In this document: in pieces, positions 9,708-32,927 of the stretch | Layout: each line of letters opens with the position of its first letter | Numbering within the stretch: the first letter of the stretch is position 1 | Source of the DNA: Cloeon dipterum | Lineage: Eukaryota; Arthropoda; Insecta; Ephemeroptera; Baetidae | Direction: 5' to 3' | Length of the DNA stretch: 64,000 nucleotides | Assembly (NCBI RefSeq): GCF_949628265.1 | Contig: NC_088787.1 | Coordinates: forward strand, 14,436,501-14,500,500 | Made by a program: the position numbers and the translations under genes | The notes under the pieces: generated by a model | What the model was told of the DNA's origin: nothing | The model's database searches: none | The model's input: only the letters and a program-made list of their open reading frames with translations

Positions 9708-12135
9708 TTAAGGCTCTTTGGACTTATCCAGTTGAGGTGGTTGGGGCGCTCTGTATTTCTTGATTGATTTGGGCTGAAAATAGGCATGCTATTAATTGGT
9801 TTTTGCCAATCATCAGGGACTTACACCAATATTGTTATGTAATTGTGAAACAAACATAAGTGTTAGTAATAACGGGTGGGAGGGAGCACAGGGGAGTTAA
9901 CGCGGGGTCTTTCACTTCTTGCCTTCTGTTTAGGTACAGCTCCCTGTTTCACTTTCTCCTCATCCTTAGCTTTCTCACTGTAGTGGCTGTTGCTTTGTGT
10001 TGATCTGCTGTAAAATTTTAAGTTTTAGTTTCCAACTCTGGGTGGTATCTATCAAAGTATTGCTATCGCTCCCCTTACATTAGAGAATTTAAAAACAGGC
10101 GAAGCTAGAATATGCAACATGTTTCAAGTAGGAGTAAAGCTTTAAAGCAGTGAGCCTAATTATTACCTCATTTCAGTATAGTCCCTAGCAGAAAATGAGG
10201 GGCGAAGACCAGGCTTTCCATCTGCTTCTTTTTCCAGGTCTTGCAGAGCAGGCAGAATGGACTCTTCAATGGAATTGGAGGCTCTCAGAGTCCGTCCTGA
10301 GAGAGGCATTACAAGCGCTTTCGGTTTATTTCCTCTGGCAGGGAGATGCTTGATTTCACAAGCCAACTGAAAAGGGTATAAACACGTTACTTTCAAATTT
10401 CATGCACGCTCAATCAATCAACCTGGTGCTGAATGAACATGTTAGCTTGGATGCTTGTGTGACACAAATCACAGGGTATCATAGTCTTTGTTCGTGTTGG
10501 TGGATTCTCAGCTTCTCCAGTCGCGTGTTCATTTTCATGTACCGGCTTGCTGGTTTTGTTTGGTCTATAAGGTATGTAGCATGCAAGGTCTGGTCGACAA
10601 CCAGTCTGAACCAAACGCAACAGACATTATACATTTTTTAAGATTGTTTTTTAAAAAATGTACCTGATGAATGAGCAGCCTGCTGGCAGGAATCAGTGTT
10701 TCACAAAATTCGCATGGAATTTGTACATCTTCAAAGGTATTGTCAGGATCTTTGGTTTTCTCCTCATCAGCTCTTGGTTCGTTTTCCAACACTTTGGCTT
10801 CAGGGCTTTTCTGCTTTCTAAACTTTCCACCAACAGCTCCCATGATTTCACAGGGTTTTTGCAATTCCTCTTGTGTGACTGAGTTCGACTCAATGACAGA
10901 AATTTTTGATTTTTCAGACGCTTCGATAACTTTCCTTCGCTGTTGCAATATACCATCAAGTTGATATTTGCTCATCATCTGAAAAACATAGGGTTTTAAG
11001 TCTAATTACACTACAGCAAAATATAATTACCTCACCTCCATTTCATCTTGAGCTAATTTAAAGGCGAGAAGGCGATCAGCCTCCTCATCATTGACGGGAA
11101 CGTTCTTTTCAGTTTTCGACTCCGACTCAGGATTAGCAAGAACTATAGGCTTGACCTCAGCTCCAATTTTGTTGTGGCTGAACCTAGTTTGGCGCCCTTC
11201 AGACTTTCCAACCGGAGGTTTCTCAACAGCAGGCGCTGGTTTCTCAATTGGAGCAAATCTTACTGTATTAGGAACAGATTTCTTAATGCTAGCTGCCTGA
11301 ACGGTGCTAGCTGGACGTATGGCACTTTTCAAAATTGGACGGCTGGGTTCAGCCTTAACAATAGCTTTGATAGTAGGGGCTTCCCAACTGGCAGGTGGAC
11401 CAGGCTCTGTGAAAACCAATAACACTTAAAATACCACAGAGCGCAAACCTTTACTGACATGCCAAGCAACAGAAGTGACATAAGAATTTCTGCAATTTTG
11501 CGCATAATTCAAATTCCATACATACCATCTTCTAGCTTCAGGAATCCGTGGTTACTGTCCAGGTGCAGTGCCTGGTATTTGAGCATCACAAATTCTCCAC
11601 ATTCCGAACATTTTTCGGTTCTGGTTCCGCAGTAGCTCACGTGCTCAATTGCCTCTTTAGCTTCCAGCTCAAGTTCACAAAATGTGCAAGTTATTTTTCT
11701 GTGTGGACAGTCTTCTTTCTGTTTGGTAATTAAGTGAGGCAACAAAAAATTAGTGACGCAGTTAAAATAATTATTGGCTTCACTGATTGTGAGAAGTGAG
11801 AAGGCAAACACAATTTTTAATGAAGCTGTCAGTGCGCGCTTTACCGCATGTTTCTGCATGAGGGCCTTCTCAACCTGTGCTCCGCAAGCACTGCACGACC
11901 TGAGCTTGTGTTCACTAGCATCATGCGCAGCGAGTTCAGCCCGGGGCACCGGCTCGTTGCACTTGTTGCATATGACGATATTGCGGTGGCAGTGCACCGA
12001 GTGTGTCACGTAATTAACACTCCTGATCTCACGCTTGCTGAAATTCCAAAGTTTCGTCAGACTCTAGATGACAAAAACGCCTTTTGTATTTTTGTAACCA
12101 CACCAGTTGGAGCAAATTTCCATCTCTTCCTCCAT
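9708..12135 (-). CDS. TRAFD1: TRAF-type zinc finger domain protein (FLN29/TRAFD1-like)
   Basis: Vertebrate TRAFD1 is a cytoplasmic regulator of innate immune signalling; that role here is inferred. Nine exons join in phase to 552 aa: 12135-12104, 12037-11845, 11718-11526, 11406-11036, 10978-10664, 10605-10423, 10366-10167, 10007-9902, 9773-9708. The N-terminal 140 residues form a Cys/His array: CSNCKREI, HCHRNIVICNKC, CSACG, DCPHRKITCTFCELELE and CGTRTEKCSECG. A linker rich in Pro, Lys and Glu follows. Two isolated C-x2-C...H modules (IPCEFCETLIP and IPCDLCHTSI) match the pair in vertebrate TRAFD1. The last junction is the least certain: exon 8 uses a weak donor (GTTAAC), and without splicing the frame would stop at 9865-9863. 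Confidence 0.87.
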
Positions 12136-13754
12136 TCTGCCTGACGAGTTTGTTTTTTGCTGCCTGTGGTCAGCCTTCACGGAAAATCGAGATCAATTCG
12201 GCCTCCAAAAGATTGTCAGCAAAGGGAGAATGCGGTCTTATCCTGCCATACAAATAATGCTTGAGCTGCTGTGTCACAGTAGCCACACGAAGATCTTCAA
12301 CATGCCACTTGCCATGCCGCCTCCTCGAACCTAATCGGCACTGACGGCACTGCATAACTCATACATAGCCGCTCTTGGTGAAGGACCAAAATAAATTTTT
12401 CAGACATCGTGCAGTGGGGTGCCAGGGAGGTTGCAGAGCAGCCAACAGTTTGAATCCTTATGGCGGTAAAGACAATAAGAAGTACAATACTTAACTGCGC
12501 AGTGCGCACCGTTATTATAAATATTTTGCAAAAATTCCTATAATCAAAATTCAGAAAATTAAAATTAAGGTAGTAATAAAAATTTAGGTTTGATTGACGA
12601 GGTCACGGGTTTGATCTATTAAATATCTGATTTAATATCAAAATAAATAAAATGAAAAAATGAGCAAAATTATGTGCGTGCAAGGATAGAACAATTAATA
12701 CGAAATTGACACATTTTTATAAAGGGCCCTGCTGATCCGTAATAAACCAAAATTTTGAATCTAAAGGGTTTTTGGAATCACTTTTTTGCTGCATGTTTAG
12801 TAAATTCAAAAATAATTTGTTTCACATTATCTTAAATGTTTGGCGACACGCACGCACTGGCTCGGGAAGGTCAAACCAGCAGTCGCATTTTCCGTGGATT
12901 GTCTGGTCTGCGCAGGTGATTTCGAATCGACTGCATGACTTAAAAGAGACTTTATGGGATTTTTTGCCTAAAAAATAAAATACCTATCTATTATCTTCAT
13001 ATTATTAAAAAAAACTAAGTTTTGTTATTTTCCTATTCGGATAATTTGATGATTTTTTATTACTAACGCAGAAAAAATATGAACCCTCATCTATAAAGAG
13101 AAAGTCATCAGTTTCTGTTTTTCACTTTTGTAATGGCTGATGGCCTATTATGATCTATGGGACTTGATGAAAATGTGAGCTATGAACAAGAATTATTAAG
13201 CAACATCCAGAATCCACATTTTTCACTAAAATTTAAGCAATGAAAAATATCCACATTTTTTCGAATATAAAATTCTAAAAAGATCCGAAAACTCGCAAAA
13301 AGAATTCTGTAGATAAATCCAAAGTTGTGGACGCGTCCACTATTTTTAAAAATGGAAAAAATCGTTTCTGTGGATATGTGGACGCATCCACAAATATTTG
13401 AGTAGCACTTTTTGCAACTTAATAAAGTGAGAGTTGCTGATAACTGACATTGAAAAAATATAATGCGCTTGCTGCAGTGGTGACTAAATATATGCACACG
13501 CCATATAGTGGTAGCCACATAATTGTTATCTTTGAATACAACGCGAATATAATACATATTAACCTCTAAATTAATTAAAATATATATTATTCATGAGAGC
13601 TGAATAGAAATTGCGACCGGAGGTGATTAGCATGCGCATCACGCGTTTGATTTGCTACACAAACGACCCTCATGCGAAACAGTTAAAAAGCCTTTAAATT
13701 TGCAAAACGGCATTAGTCACGATCTCTTAGTCTGTGCTGCGAAACGAGTGTGAA
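12136..13754. other. Intergenic region between TRAFD1 and PLA2
   Basis: Contains the divergent 5' ends of the two genes. A GC-balanced patch lies at about 12840-12920 in otherwise AT-rich DNA. Two 14-bp palindrome-like motifs GTGGACGCGTCCAC (13327-13340) and GTGGACGCATCCAC (13378-13391) sit 37 bp apart. No coding exon is supported here. Confidence 0.5.
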
Positions 13755-14560
13755 ATGAAGCTACCTATAATTATTTTGGTTAACGCTGTTTTGTATGGAG
13801 CCACAGCGTCGCCGAAACAAGAGGCCACTCAGCGAAAAACGCCATATTTTGAAAAACCGCGAGACCCACCACAAAGCATGGAATACGAACCACCAAGGAG
13901 AGATCCGTCCAAAGAAGTCAATGGACGCAGACCAATTGACGAAGACAAGACAGTTAGGCAGCTGATATTTCCAGGTTTGAAATTATTAAAAAAAATCTTC
14001 AAATTTACATATAGTTGGATTAATAACTAAAGGGACAAAGTGGTGTGGACAAGGGAATATTGCCACAAGTTATGCCGATCTAGGATACTACCAAGAAACT
14101 GATATGTGCTGCAGAGAGCATGATTACTGTCCAGATTTTATTCCGGCTGGGAAAACCAAGTATGGACTGAAAAATACTGCGCCATACACAAGGTATTGAT
14201 TACGCGTTGAATTTATTTAGTTAGCTGTAGTCAAGACCATAAATTTAGGGTTCATTGTGCCTGCGACACGAAATTTAAGAAGTGTTTGGAGAAAGATAAC
14301 ACTGACGCCTCACATGAAGTGGGTCATCTTTATTTCAACTTGTTTGGAAGCCAATGTTTCAGGCGAGACTACCCGATAGTTCAGTGCAATCAATATACAA
14401 AGCAAGAAATTTGGATAAAAAACGAATTCTGAAAATATTAATATTATTATTTTAAAGGATTCCTCCAAGGAGATGTTTGGATTATCAACTTGACACGACT
14501 AAAGAGCAGAAGTGGCAATTTTTTGACAACCAATATTATGGTTCTCAACTTCAGATATAA
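13755..14560 (+). CDS. Secreted group III phospholipase A2
   Basis: Calcium-dependent secreted enzyme that cleaves the sn-2 acyl chain of phospholipids; the family includes insect venom and non-venom members, and nothing here proves a venom role. Four exons join in phase to a predicted 212 aa: 13755-13974, 14033-14192, 14249-14401, 14458-14560. A signal peptide covers about residues 1-19. A charged, proline-rich pro-region of about 50 residues precedes the enzyme domain. The Ca-binding loop WCGQGN and the catalytic CCREHDYC (His-Asp) are intact. The following Cys pattern CACDTKFKKC fits group III. The last intron is only 56 nt and begins with GC; without its removal the frame stops early at 14430-14432. 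The ATG at 13755 is chosen because it begins the signal peptide. Confidence 0.88.
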
Positions 14561-16375
14561 AGTTCAAAATCTACTCTTCGAGCGGAGTAAAAGTTGCTAC
14601 CACTGCCAACTTTTCTGACACACACTGTGTCCTTGAAGTAGCCTTCTTCCACCCAAGATTGCATCTGCTCTGATGTATGTGGCCCATGGATTTCTTCACT
14701 GCTCTCTGTCCATTTAAACTCCCATTCAACCACTGCAATTTCGAATAAAATTAAATACAACAAATTTTTGGACGAATTTTATTACCATCAGTTCCAGCTT
14801 CGTCTTTTGGCGATTCCTTCCCTTTCTCCTTGTCATCTTCCTCAGCGGAAGTTGTTTCCATTCGTTCTTTTTCCTTCTCATCGAAGTTGTCTGCGAAAAT
14901 ATCAAGCGGGTCTTCTGTTTTCGCTTTCTTGTCGTCTGCCTTTTTGACCTGCATAGTAATACACATAGAAACAATTTTCATAGAATTTACATCAGATACA
15001 TACAACTGCAGATATTTGCTCAAATGTTTCTTGGTACACATTCATGTTTCCTGTCGCATTCAACATGTTGTTTGCACACTCAGTTAACGCCAAAAAAGCA
15101 GTCTTGTCTCCAGCTGACGTGTCTACGCTCTTGCCCATTTTCTTCAATTTTAGTTTCTGAGATGCGGATAAAGACTGACCACTGCCTAATATTTAAGCCA
15201 GATATCAAGTTTGGAAACAAAAGCGAATTTCTAAACAAATGTAACCTAAACGGCGCAGGGCGGATGCCACGGTCTCTTTTGGCTTAAGGTGAGCTAGAAT
15301 CAATCGATATCCTTCAGTAATGTCAAAAGGCTTCAAGTCATCCTCGTCACTGCTGTTTCCGCCTCTTTGCAGATTCTTATCTTCTTCACTTTGACGGATC
15401 TGACAATAAATTCAATGAGTTTTGCTGGATTAAATAGTGAAGCTATTTATTTTCAAACCTTGACCCAATCAATATTATCAAGCCAGTTGTCTCTGTCCTC
15501 CTTGCTCTCCTTTTTAAAATGATAGTGGCCCTCTCCATCAAAGTGGCCTTCTTCCAGTTCTTCTTTCATATTAAAAGGAGTAATTTGCACTCCACCTTCA
15601 AATTGAGCAGTGCCTTCCTCTTGGCCTAAAATTTGTGCATTAATTACCTTATTTAAATGAAACTTTTACAAGCTTAAAATCATGTCTGCAGGGTTATTTA
15701 TTTTATTTATTCCTATTTTCTATTTAATAGCATTTCGCTTTATATTATTTTAAGTATTTTGCTGTTGTCCATACAATTATTATCTATTAGTTCATGCAAT
15801 TGGAATGGTGAAATTCAGGGAGAGCAGAAAACCCTGTTATTTTCATGCCTAAATATTTTAAGTAGGTAGGTGCGAATAGAGGCTGGAGGATTATTCATCC
15901 AATTCGCATCAAATTCGGGTGCGACTAAAAGCTAAATATTATTTTTAAAAATTATATTTTTGTTTGACTTATATTATACGTGTCGAGCAAGTGTTTTACG
16001 TATTAAATAATTAATTGCAGTTGAACAAAATCACGAATTTCACACATTCATGCTCTTCGCCTTATTACTATCAGCTCAGCGTATGTATTTTGATTTTTTT
16101 GCGATTGTGTCTGCAGATAAAATGACATAAATTTTAAATATCACTTTATAGACCATTTTTAAGGAGTTATGAATGTACCATATAATTTGTATACCTGCAA
16201 TATCATCAGAAGCAAGAATTTTGTACTTCTGTTCATCGTCGCCGCTGTCCTCTTCATCAGAGTCAAGAGTGTGTTTCTTGATCTTTTCAGGGTCAATTAT
16301 TTTTGAGGAGCCACCTGCAGCATTCAACCAAAGGTTTTCATCATCATCTTCTTCTTTTAACTTCCTCTTTGGCAT
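14551..16375 (-). CDS. CD2BP2: CD2 antigen cytoplasmic tail-binding protein 2 homologue (U5-52K)
   Basis: GYF-domain protein; in animals a U5 snRNP component that binds proline-rich spliceosomal partners in the nucleus (fly name holn1). Six exons join in phase to 342 aa: 16375-16195, 15625-15459, 15399-15246, 15185-15004, 14948-14786, 14732-14551. The N-terminus MPKRKLKEEDDDENLW is acidic and nuclear-type, followed by HTLDSDEED. ITPFNMKEELEEGHFD and DNWLDNIDWVK are the family's most conserved stretches. The C-terminal GYF domain (VVEWEFKW, GPHTSEQMQSWVEEGYF, FYSARRVDFELYI) has H where GPF or GPY is usual. Its last 10 bp overlap the end of the PLA2 coding region on the other strand. Confidence 0.95.
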
Positions 16376-16747
16376 TTTGAGCTGAGAAATACAAAGTTTC
16401 GAAGTGAGCGACGAATGTTTAGCGGCAGATAGCGAGAGCAGGTGGTCAGATGTTTGTGTTTACGTTTTGTCTCATTCAGTATCAAAAAGCGCGCACTGTT
16501 GCCACTTAAACTGTCATATTCTCCCACAGATGGGTTAAAAAATTATTGTTATTAATCATCTCGAACCTGATTTCCACTATTTTATCCACCTTTGTTTCTC
16601 TTTTACGAGGAAACAAATTTTTTTATTTTGGATGAAAGAAAAAATTAAAGAAAAAAATATTCATTGCAAGAGTTTTTGTTGGTCAGACTGCAGTGACTAC
16701 TGTCAAAGGGTTTGCTTGTGTTGCTGTCTCGATGAAGCGATGTGATT
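16376..16747. promoter_or_regulatory. Divergent promoter of CD2BP2 and LIMK
   Basis: A 372 bp interval separates the ATGs. A plus-strand TCAGT at about 16476 fits an insect initiator and would give LIMK a 5' UTR of about 270 nt. No TATA box was seen. Confidence 0.45.
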
Positions 16748-28690
<11,943 letters not shown>

Positions 28691-30092
28691 AATGTGCCTT
28701 TGCAACGGATACTCCTTAGTTTGGCATGTTCTTTTAGTCGCAGTCAGTTGAGCAGTGAAATTATCTTTTTAAAATTATACATTTGGCGTTGACAAGGATT
28801 GATCAATTATTTAGAATGATGGCATTTTTGTGAGTTTCCTCTCTAGAGAAATGAAGATTTTTAGATTTGTGTTCAGTAGATGATTATTATTTTAGTCACA
28901 ATTTTAAACGTGTCGTATACTCATGAGAAAGATGCAGACTTTGAATTTTGGGTTGTAGCGCGTGCCTGTGATGGAAAATGGTGCGTCGTTTAGGGGGTTC
29001 ACAGACTCGTTCAGTGCAAGCATTCCAAAGTAAAAAGTCTTAACTGATAATTGTAATAAATGGTACTTAATGATGTTGCTGCAATTTATTGCCATGAGGC
29101 ACCCTCAGCTTGTCACGTAGCTGGTATTTGAGACTTCGCCACTGTTATTTTGCACAAAATTTCACTTAAAAAGTGATTGCTCTTTAGCAACGAAATGCAC
29201 TCTTTTAGGCTCACCTTGGAAAGCAACCAATTGCATCTGTTTTGTGCCTTTCACAGATAATTATAATAACATCTAGTCCTGAGTTTAAAACTAGCACTCG
29301 ATGGAGCAACCCACTTGAAATTAGTCTGGGAATTCTTGAAAGTATATTAGCTGACGGAAAAAAATCGATGTTTGGAAAACAGCGTTTTGAATTTTGTAGT
29401 ATTACAAAGACTTGATAAGTATTCTATACACGAGACGAGAATTTAAGGAGCGTAACCACATTCCTAATTTGAAGCGAATGTCATTATATTTTATTGATAT
29501 TAATATATAACTGATTGGCAAAATGAGCAATATTTTCAAATTTTTCTAAATGCTATTTATAAGTGATATGAAGTAATACGGAAATGCTCAAAAACATTTT
29601 TGTTATTTTGTATTGAAGATTTTTACAATGCCGATTGGATTGATGACCCAAATTTTTTAAGTCAATTTGTATGCTGTGCTGCCAATTATTTTATTGTTAA
29701 TATTATATAAAGTAGATCGTACCCTCTATGTATTAACGCGAAATACAGGGAATCTCTGCTGCAGAAATGCTATCGATAAATTATGTGTATAAAGAGAATG
29801 CTGATCTCTACTTAACTAACATGAGCAATACACACGACTAATTTTATTTGATCTGACTACTCACTCTGCGAATCAAAACATGATGAGTAATTGAAAATGT
29901 GTGATATAGTAGTATATGTAATTGTGAATGTCTGTCTGTGTCAAGTGTAATGATATTAATAATAGTATATTAAAAGAGCTAATCATGAAAAAGCTGACTT
30001 TCAATTCAAACCTCAAGTTTTTCTGTGAAAACGTTTAATGCTTACGCCAAAACTTAAACTTAATTTATCTGTACATGAGCAGCAGATGGAGA
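28691..30092. other. Convergent 3' UTR region of LIMK and UFD1
   Basis: AT-rich, without coding potential. A plus-strand AATAAA at 29055-29060 could end LIMK about 370 nt after its stop. A minus-strand AATAAA at 29848-29843 could end UFD1. Distal LIMK ends would overlap UFD1. Confidence 0.55.
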
Positions 30093-32927
30093 TCACTTTC
30101 TACTCTTGGCTTCTCGTAACGATCTGCCAGCACCAGAGAAGTACTTAAAATCCTCTACAACCTCCTGAAAATGGTATCGGCAAAGTTTAAAACGGCAAAA
30201 AAAGCGCGTTAATGTTAATACCTCTTTTTCCTGCTGTGGCTTGGCATGCCTCATAAATCTTATGACCCCTGGTTGGTAGTCGTAGTCTGGAATGCCCCTC
30301 GTGTAAGCGCCTCTTTGCTGGGAAGTCGTCAGTGAGCTGGGTGTCTCCCCATTCACACTTTCCTCCTTCTTTTTCTTGCCATCCAATCTGAAAAAGCAGA
30401 AACGAATCATTGCAGAGCTTAATTGTCACCCACGAAATTTATGTCGGCATTAATTCGGAAGTAACTATCTGCTACTCCCTCTGGGAATGGGCACGACTCT
30501 AATGATATCGCGAAATAAATACAGTTGAAGCAAAATTAAGGCGAATAATGCATTTAAATTTGGGCGAACTACTTTGGCGGTGTCTTTGATTTTGATTGAA
30601 TTCGTACTTTAAAGAAGGGCGTATTATTTCTCCTATAATGAGCACGTCGGCATAACTCTCAAAAGTTACGCGGCACTAGCGGATATCACAGGTGCCCAGC
30701 CCGTCTGGAGGGTCTCTGACGCCACTCTCGCCTCTGTACCAACGGCTCCAAAGCGTTAGAAATTCATACCGAGAAGCCGATTCACGCATCTCAGGCGGCA
30801 AGTTGCGAAGCATCTAGACGGCCTAACATCGCATACCTCCCAAATTCCAACGTGTTGTGTTAATTTGATTAAAAGCTGCTAGTTATATTGCCTTTTTCGG
30901 CGTAAAGCAAGCCCATTTTCCAGATGTTACAGGCTCATTATCCTGCAAGGCCTGCGCGATATGGACATCTTTGATATGATTGGTCAATGAAAATTATGCA
31001 AGAGCAGATAAATGTTAACTCGTCTGGCCTGGCAATCGTGTATCAGTCTGCCCAGCTGAGCTAAATAAATAAACACATCCTGATTGGGATTACGACTCAA
31101 GAGAAAAAATGTTATGCTGCGTGTGCAGTAGTAACAAGCAAGAATTTTTGACCTTTAAGCTTGATGAGCTTCATAAAAAAATTAAACGGCGTGCTGCACT
31201 TGCAAGAAAGAAGTAGTGAAGAAATCAATCACGGCCGTGCTATTTTCGTCGGAATCGGTACCAAAATAACAGTATCAATAACTGATTTTACTTGTTGAGG
31301 TCGATAACTCTTTTCTCACGAAACCGCTATTTCTTTCCCATCCTTGACAATAGTTTTGAATGCTATACAGCTCAGCAGTATATTACAATAGCACAATTGA
31401 AATGGTTGATATTAAACTGAGCGGAAGGCAGCTGCTGGAGTGCTGGCACGTGAAATTATTGCCTCATCTCCACTTTAATCATCACCATTAAGCCATGGTG
31501 CTTAGGTTAGACAAATTAATCTCCACAATGCGCCCATGACGAGTGTGTGTGGGCATGAATTATTTAAACGGCTGATTCAACAGCCGCCCGACAAAATATT
31601 TTGTCATAAATAAGTTTGATTGAGCGACTGCGACACTTTCGACACCAAGGTCGTGAGAGCACCAACCTCTGTCCCGCCCCGGCAAAAGCATAGAAGCCAG
31701 CAGGCTCAGGCGGAATGTACGCGTCAACGCTCATGCCGTCATCCTTCTTTGGCTCCACTTCGGGCTCTTTGTAGCCGACCGGCGCGGCGAAATCCACCTG
31801 GAATCAAAATTAATAGGCTAATTAAGATATTTTCACGGCGGGATGACTAATTTACATTCATATCACACTCAATGATGCTAACGGCCGGGCCGGGCTTGGT
31901 CTCGAGGACACACAACTCGTAGACCTTGGAGTTGTAAATGATGGAGATCATGTCGCCAGTGGTCAGGCAGGCAAAGTGGCGCAGAGCATTTTCTAGCACA
32001 GCCTTAGGATTGCTGATGTCGAGGAAGTCCTCAGACTGGGGCTGGAATTTTGAAAAGGTGGCCACAGGCAGAGACAAACACTCGGCGGTGATCAGAGAGG
32101 CCTCTTCCAGCAACAGATTCCGCATCATCTGCAAAGGGGAAATACTCAGTCGAAAGCAATTTGCCAAAAACCGTGGTATAATTAGCAAGCGTTTATTTCC
32201 TTCGTCAACAACAACCAAATTAGCCTCTAGAAATATGCGACTGACCAAACGTGGCTGGCAAAGGCAAACAACCTTAAGGGTCACAACAAAACTTTCGCAA
32301 TCTTCATTTCACTGTATCACATGTTCGCATCAATGAATTAAACAAATTCCGCGACATCGTTTTTGAGAAAATGGCATTCTTAAAATTCAACAATTATTGA
32401 AATTCTTCAGTAACACGTATGCAGACGAGCCTGAAAAGGAAATCTGCCTTACCCAATTTGGCAGGTAGATTTTGCCCTCGTCAGCAACGAACTCCAGCAC
32501 TCCACAGTGCGTTTCCCTTTTTGTGCTGTCACTTTTTAACTTGAACAGCATAGGGTACACAACCCGCTGTCTGGTAAGTTGCTCCAGCGCAGAGGGTGGC
32601 ATGATAACTGAAATTTTTGCAATTTAAAATGAGGACACCGAAAGGAAAGCTCGTATGTATGTACTTTTTCCTCCCTTTTCGACGTCAGTCCTTTCGTTGC
32701 CAGGGAGCATGCTGACAGAGTAGGCTCTGTAGGCGGTCTTGAAGACTCGGGAGGGCATGATGTCATGCAACATATTAAATCCGCCAAACTGAAAATTTCC
32801 AAGAATTACAAATGATGACAAATGGACAAAAACTTAAGCATGAACAGCTGCCGACTCTCTTGCACTCTTTGGCAAGTAAGAGCACAGAATTGGCTCGCAA
32901 TACAAAGGTGATGCGTTTTCTTACCAT
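30093..32927 (-). CDS. UFD1: Ubiquitin recognition factor in ER-associated degradation 1 (UFD1)
   Basis: Adaptor of the p97/VCP-NPL4 segregase, which extracts ubiquitylated proteins from the ER and chromatin. Seven exons join in phase to 307 aa, equal to the human length: 32927-32925, 32788-32665, 32607-32453, 32128-31856, 31797-31667, 30387-30222, 30164-30093. The UT3 domain shows [57 protein letters not shown] and [15 protein letters not shown]. Two p97-binding SHP boxes follow, FAGAGQRL and FSGAGRSLR. The first coding exon is only the ATG: a GTAAGA donor follows directly, and exon 2 begins TTTGGCGG, so the protein starts MFGGFNM as in other insects. Intron 5 is long (1.28 kb); the others are short. 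Confidence 0.95.
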
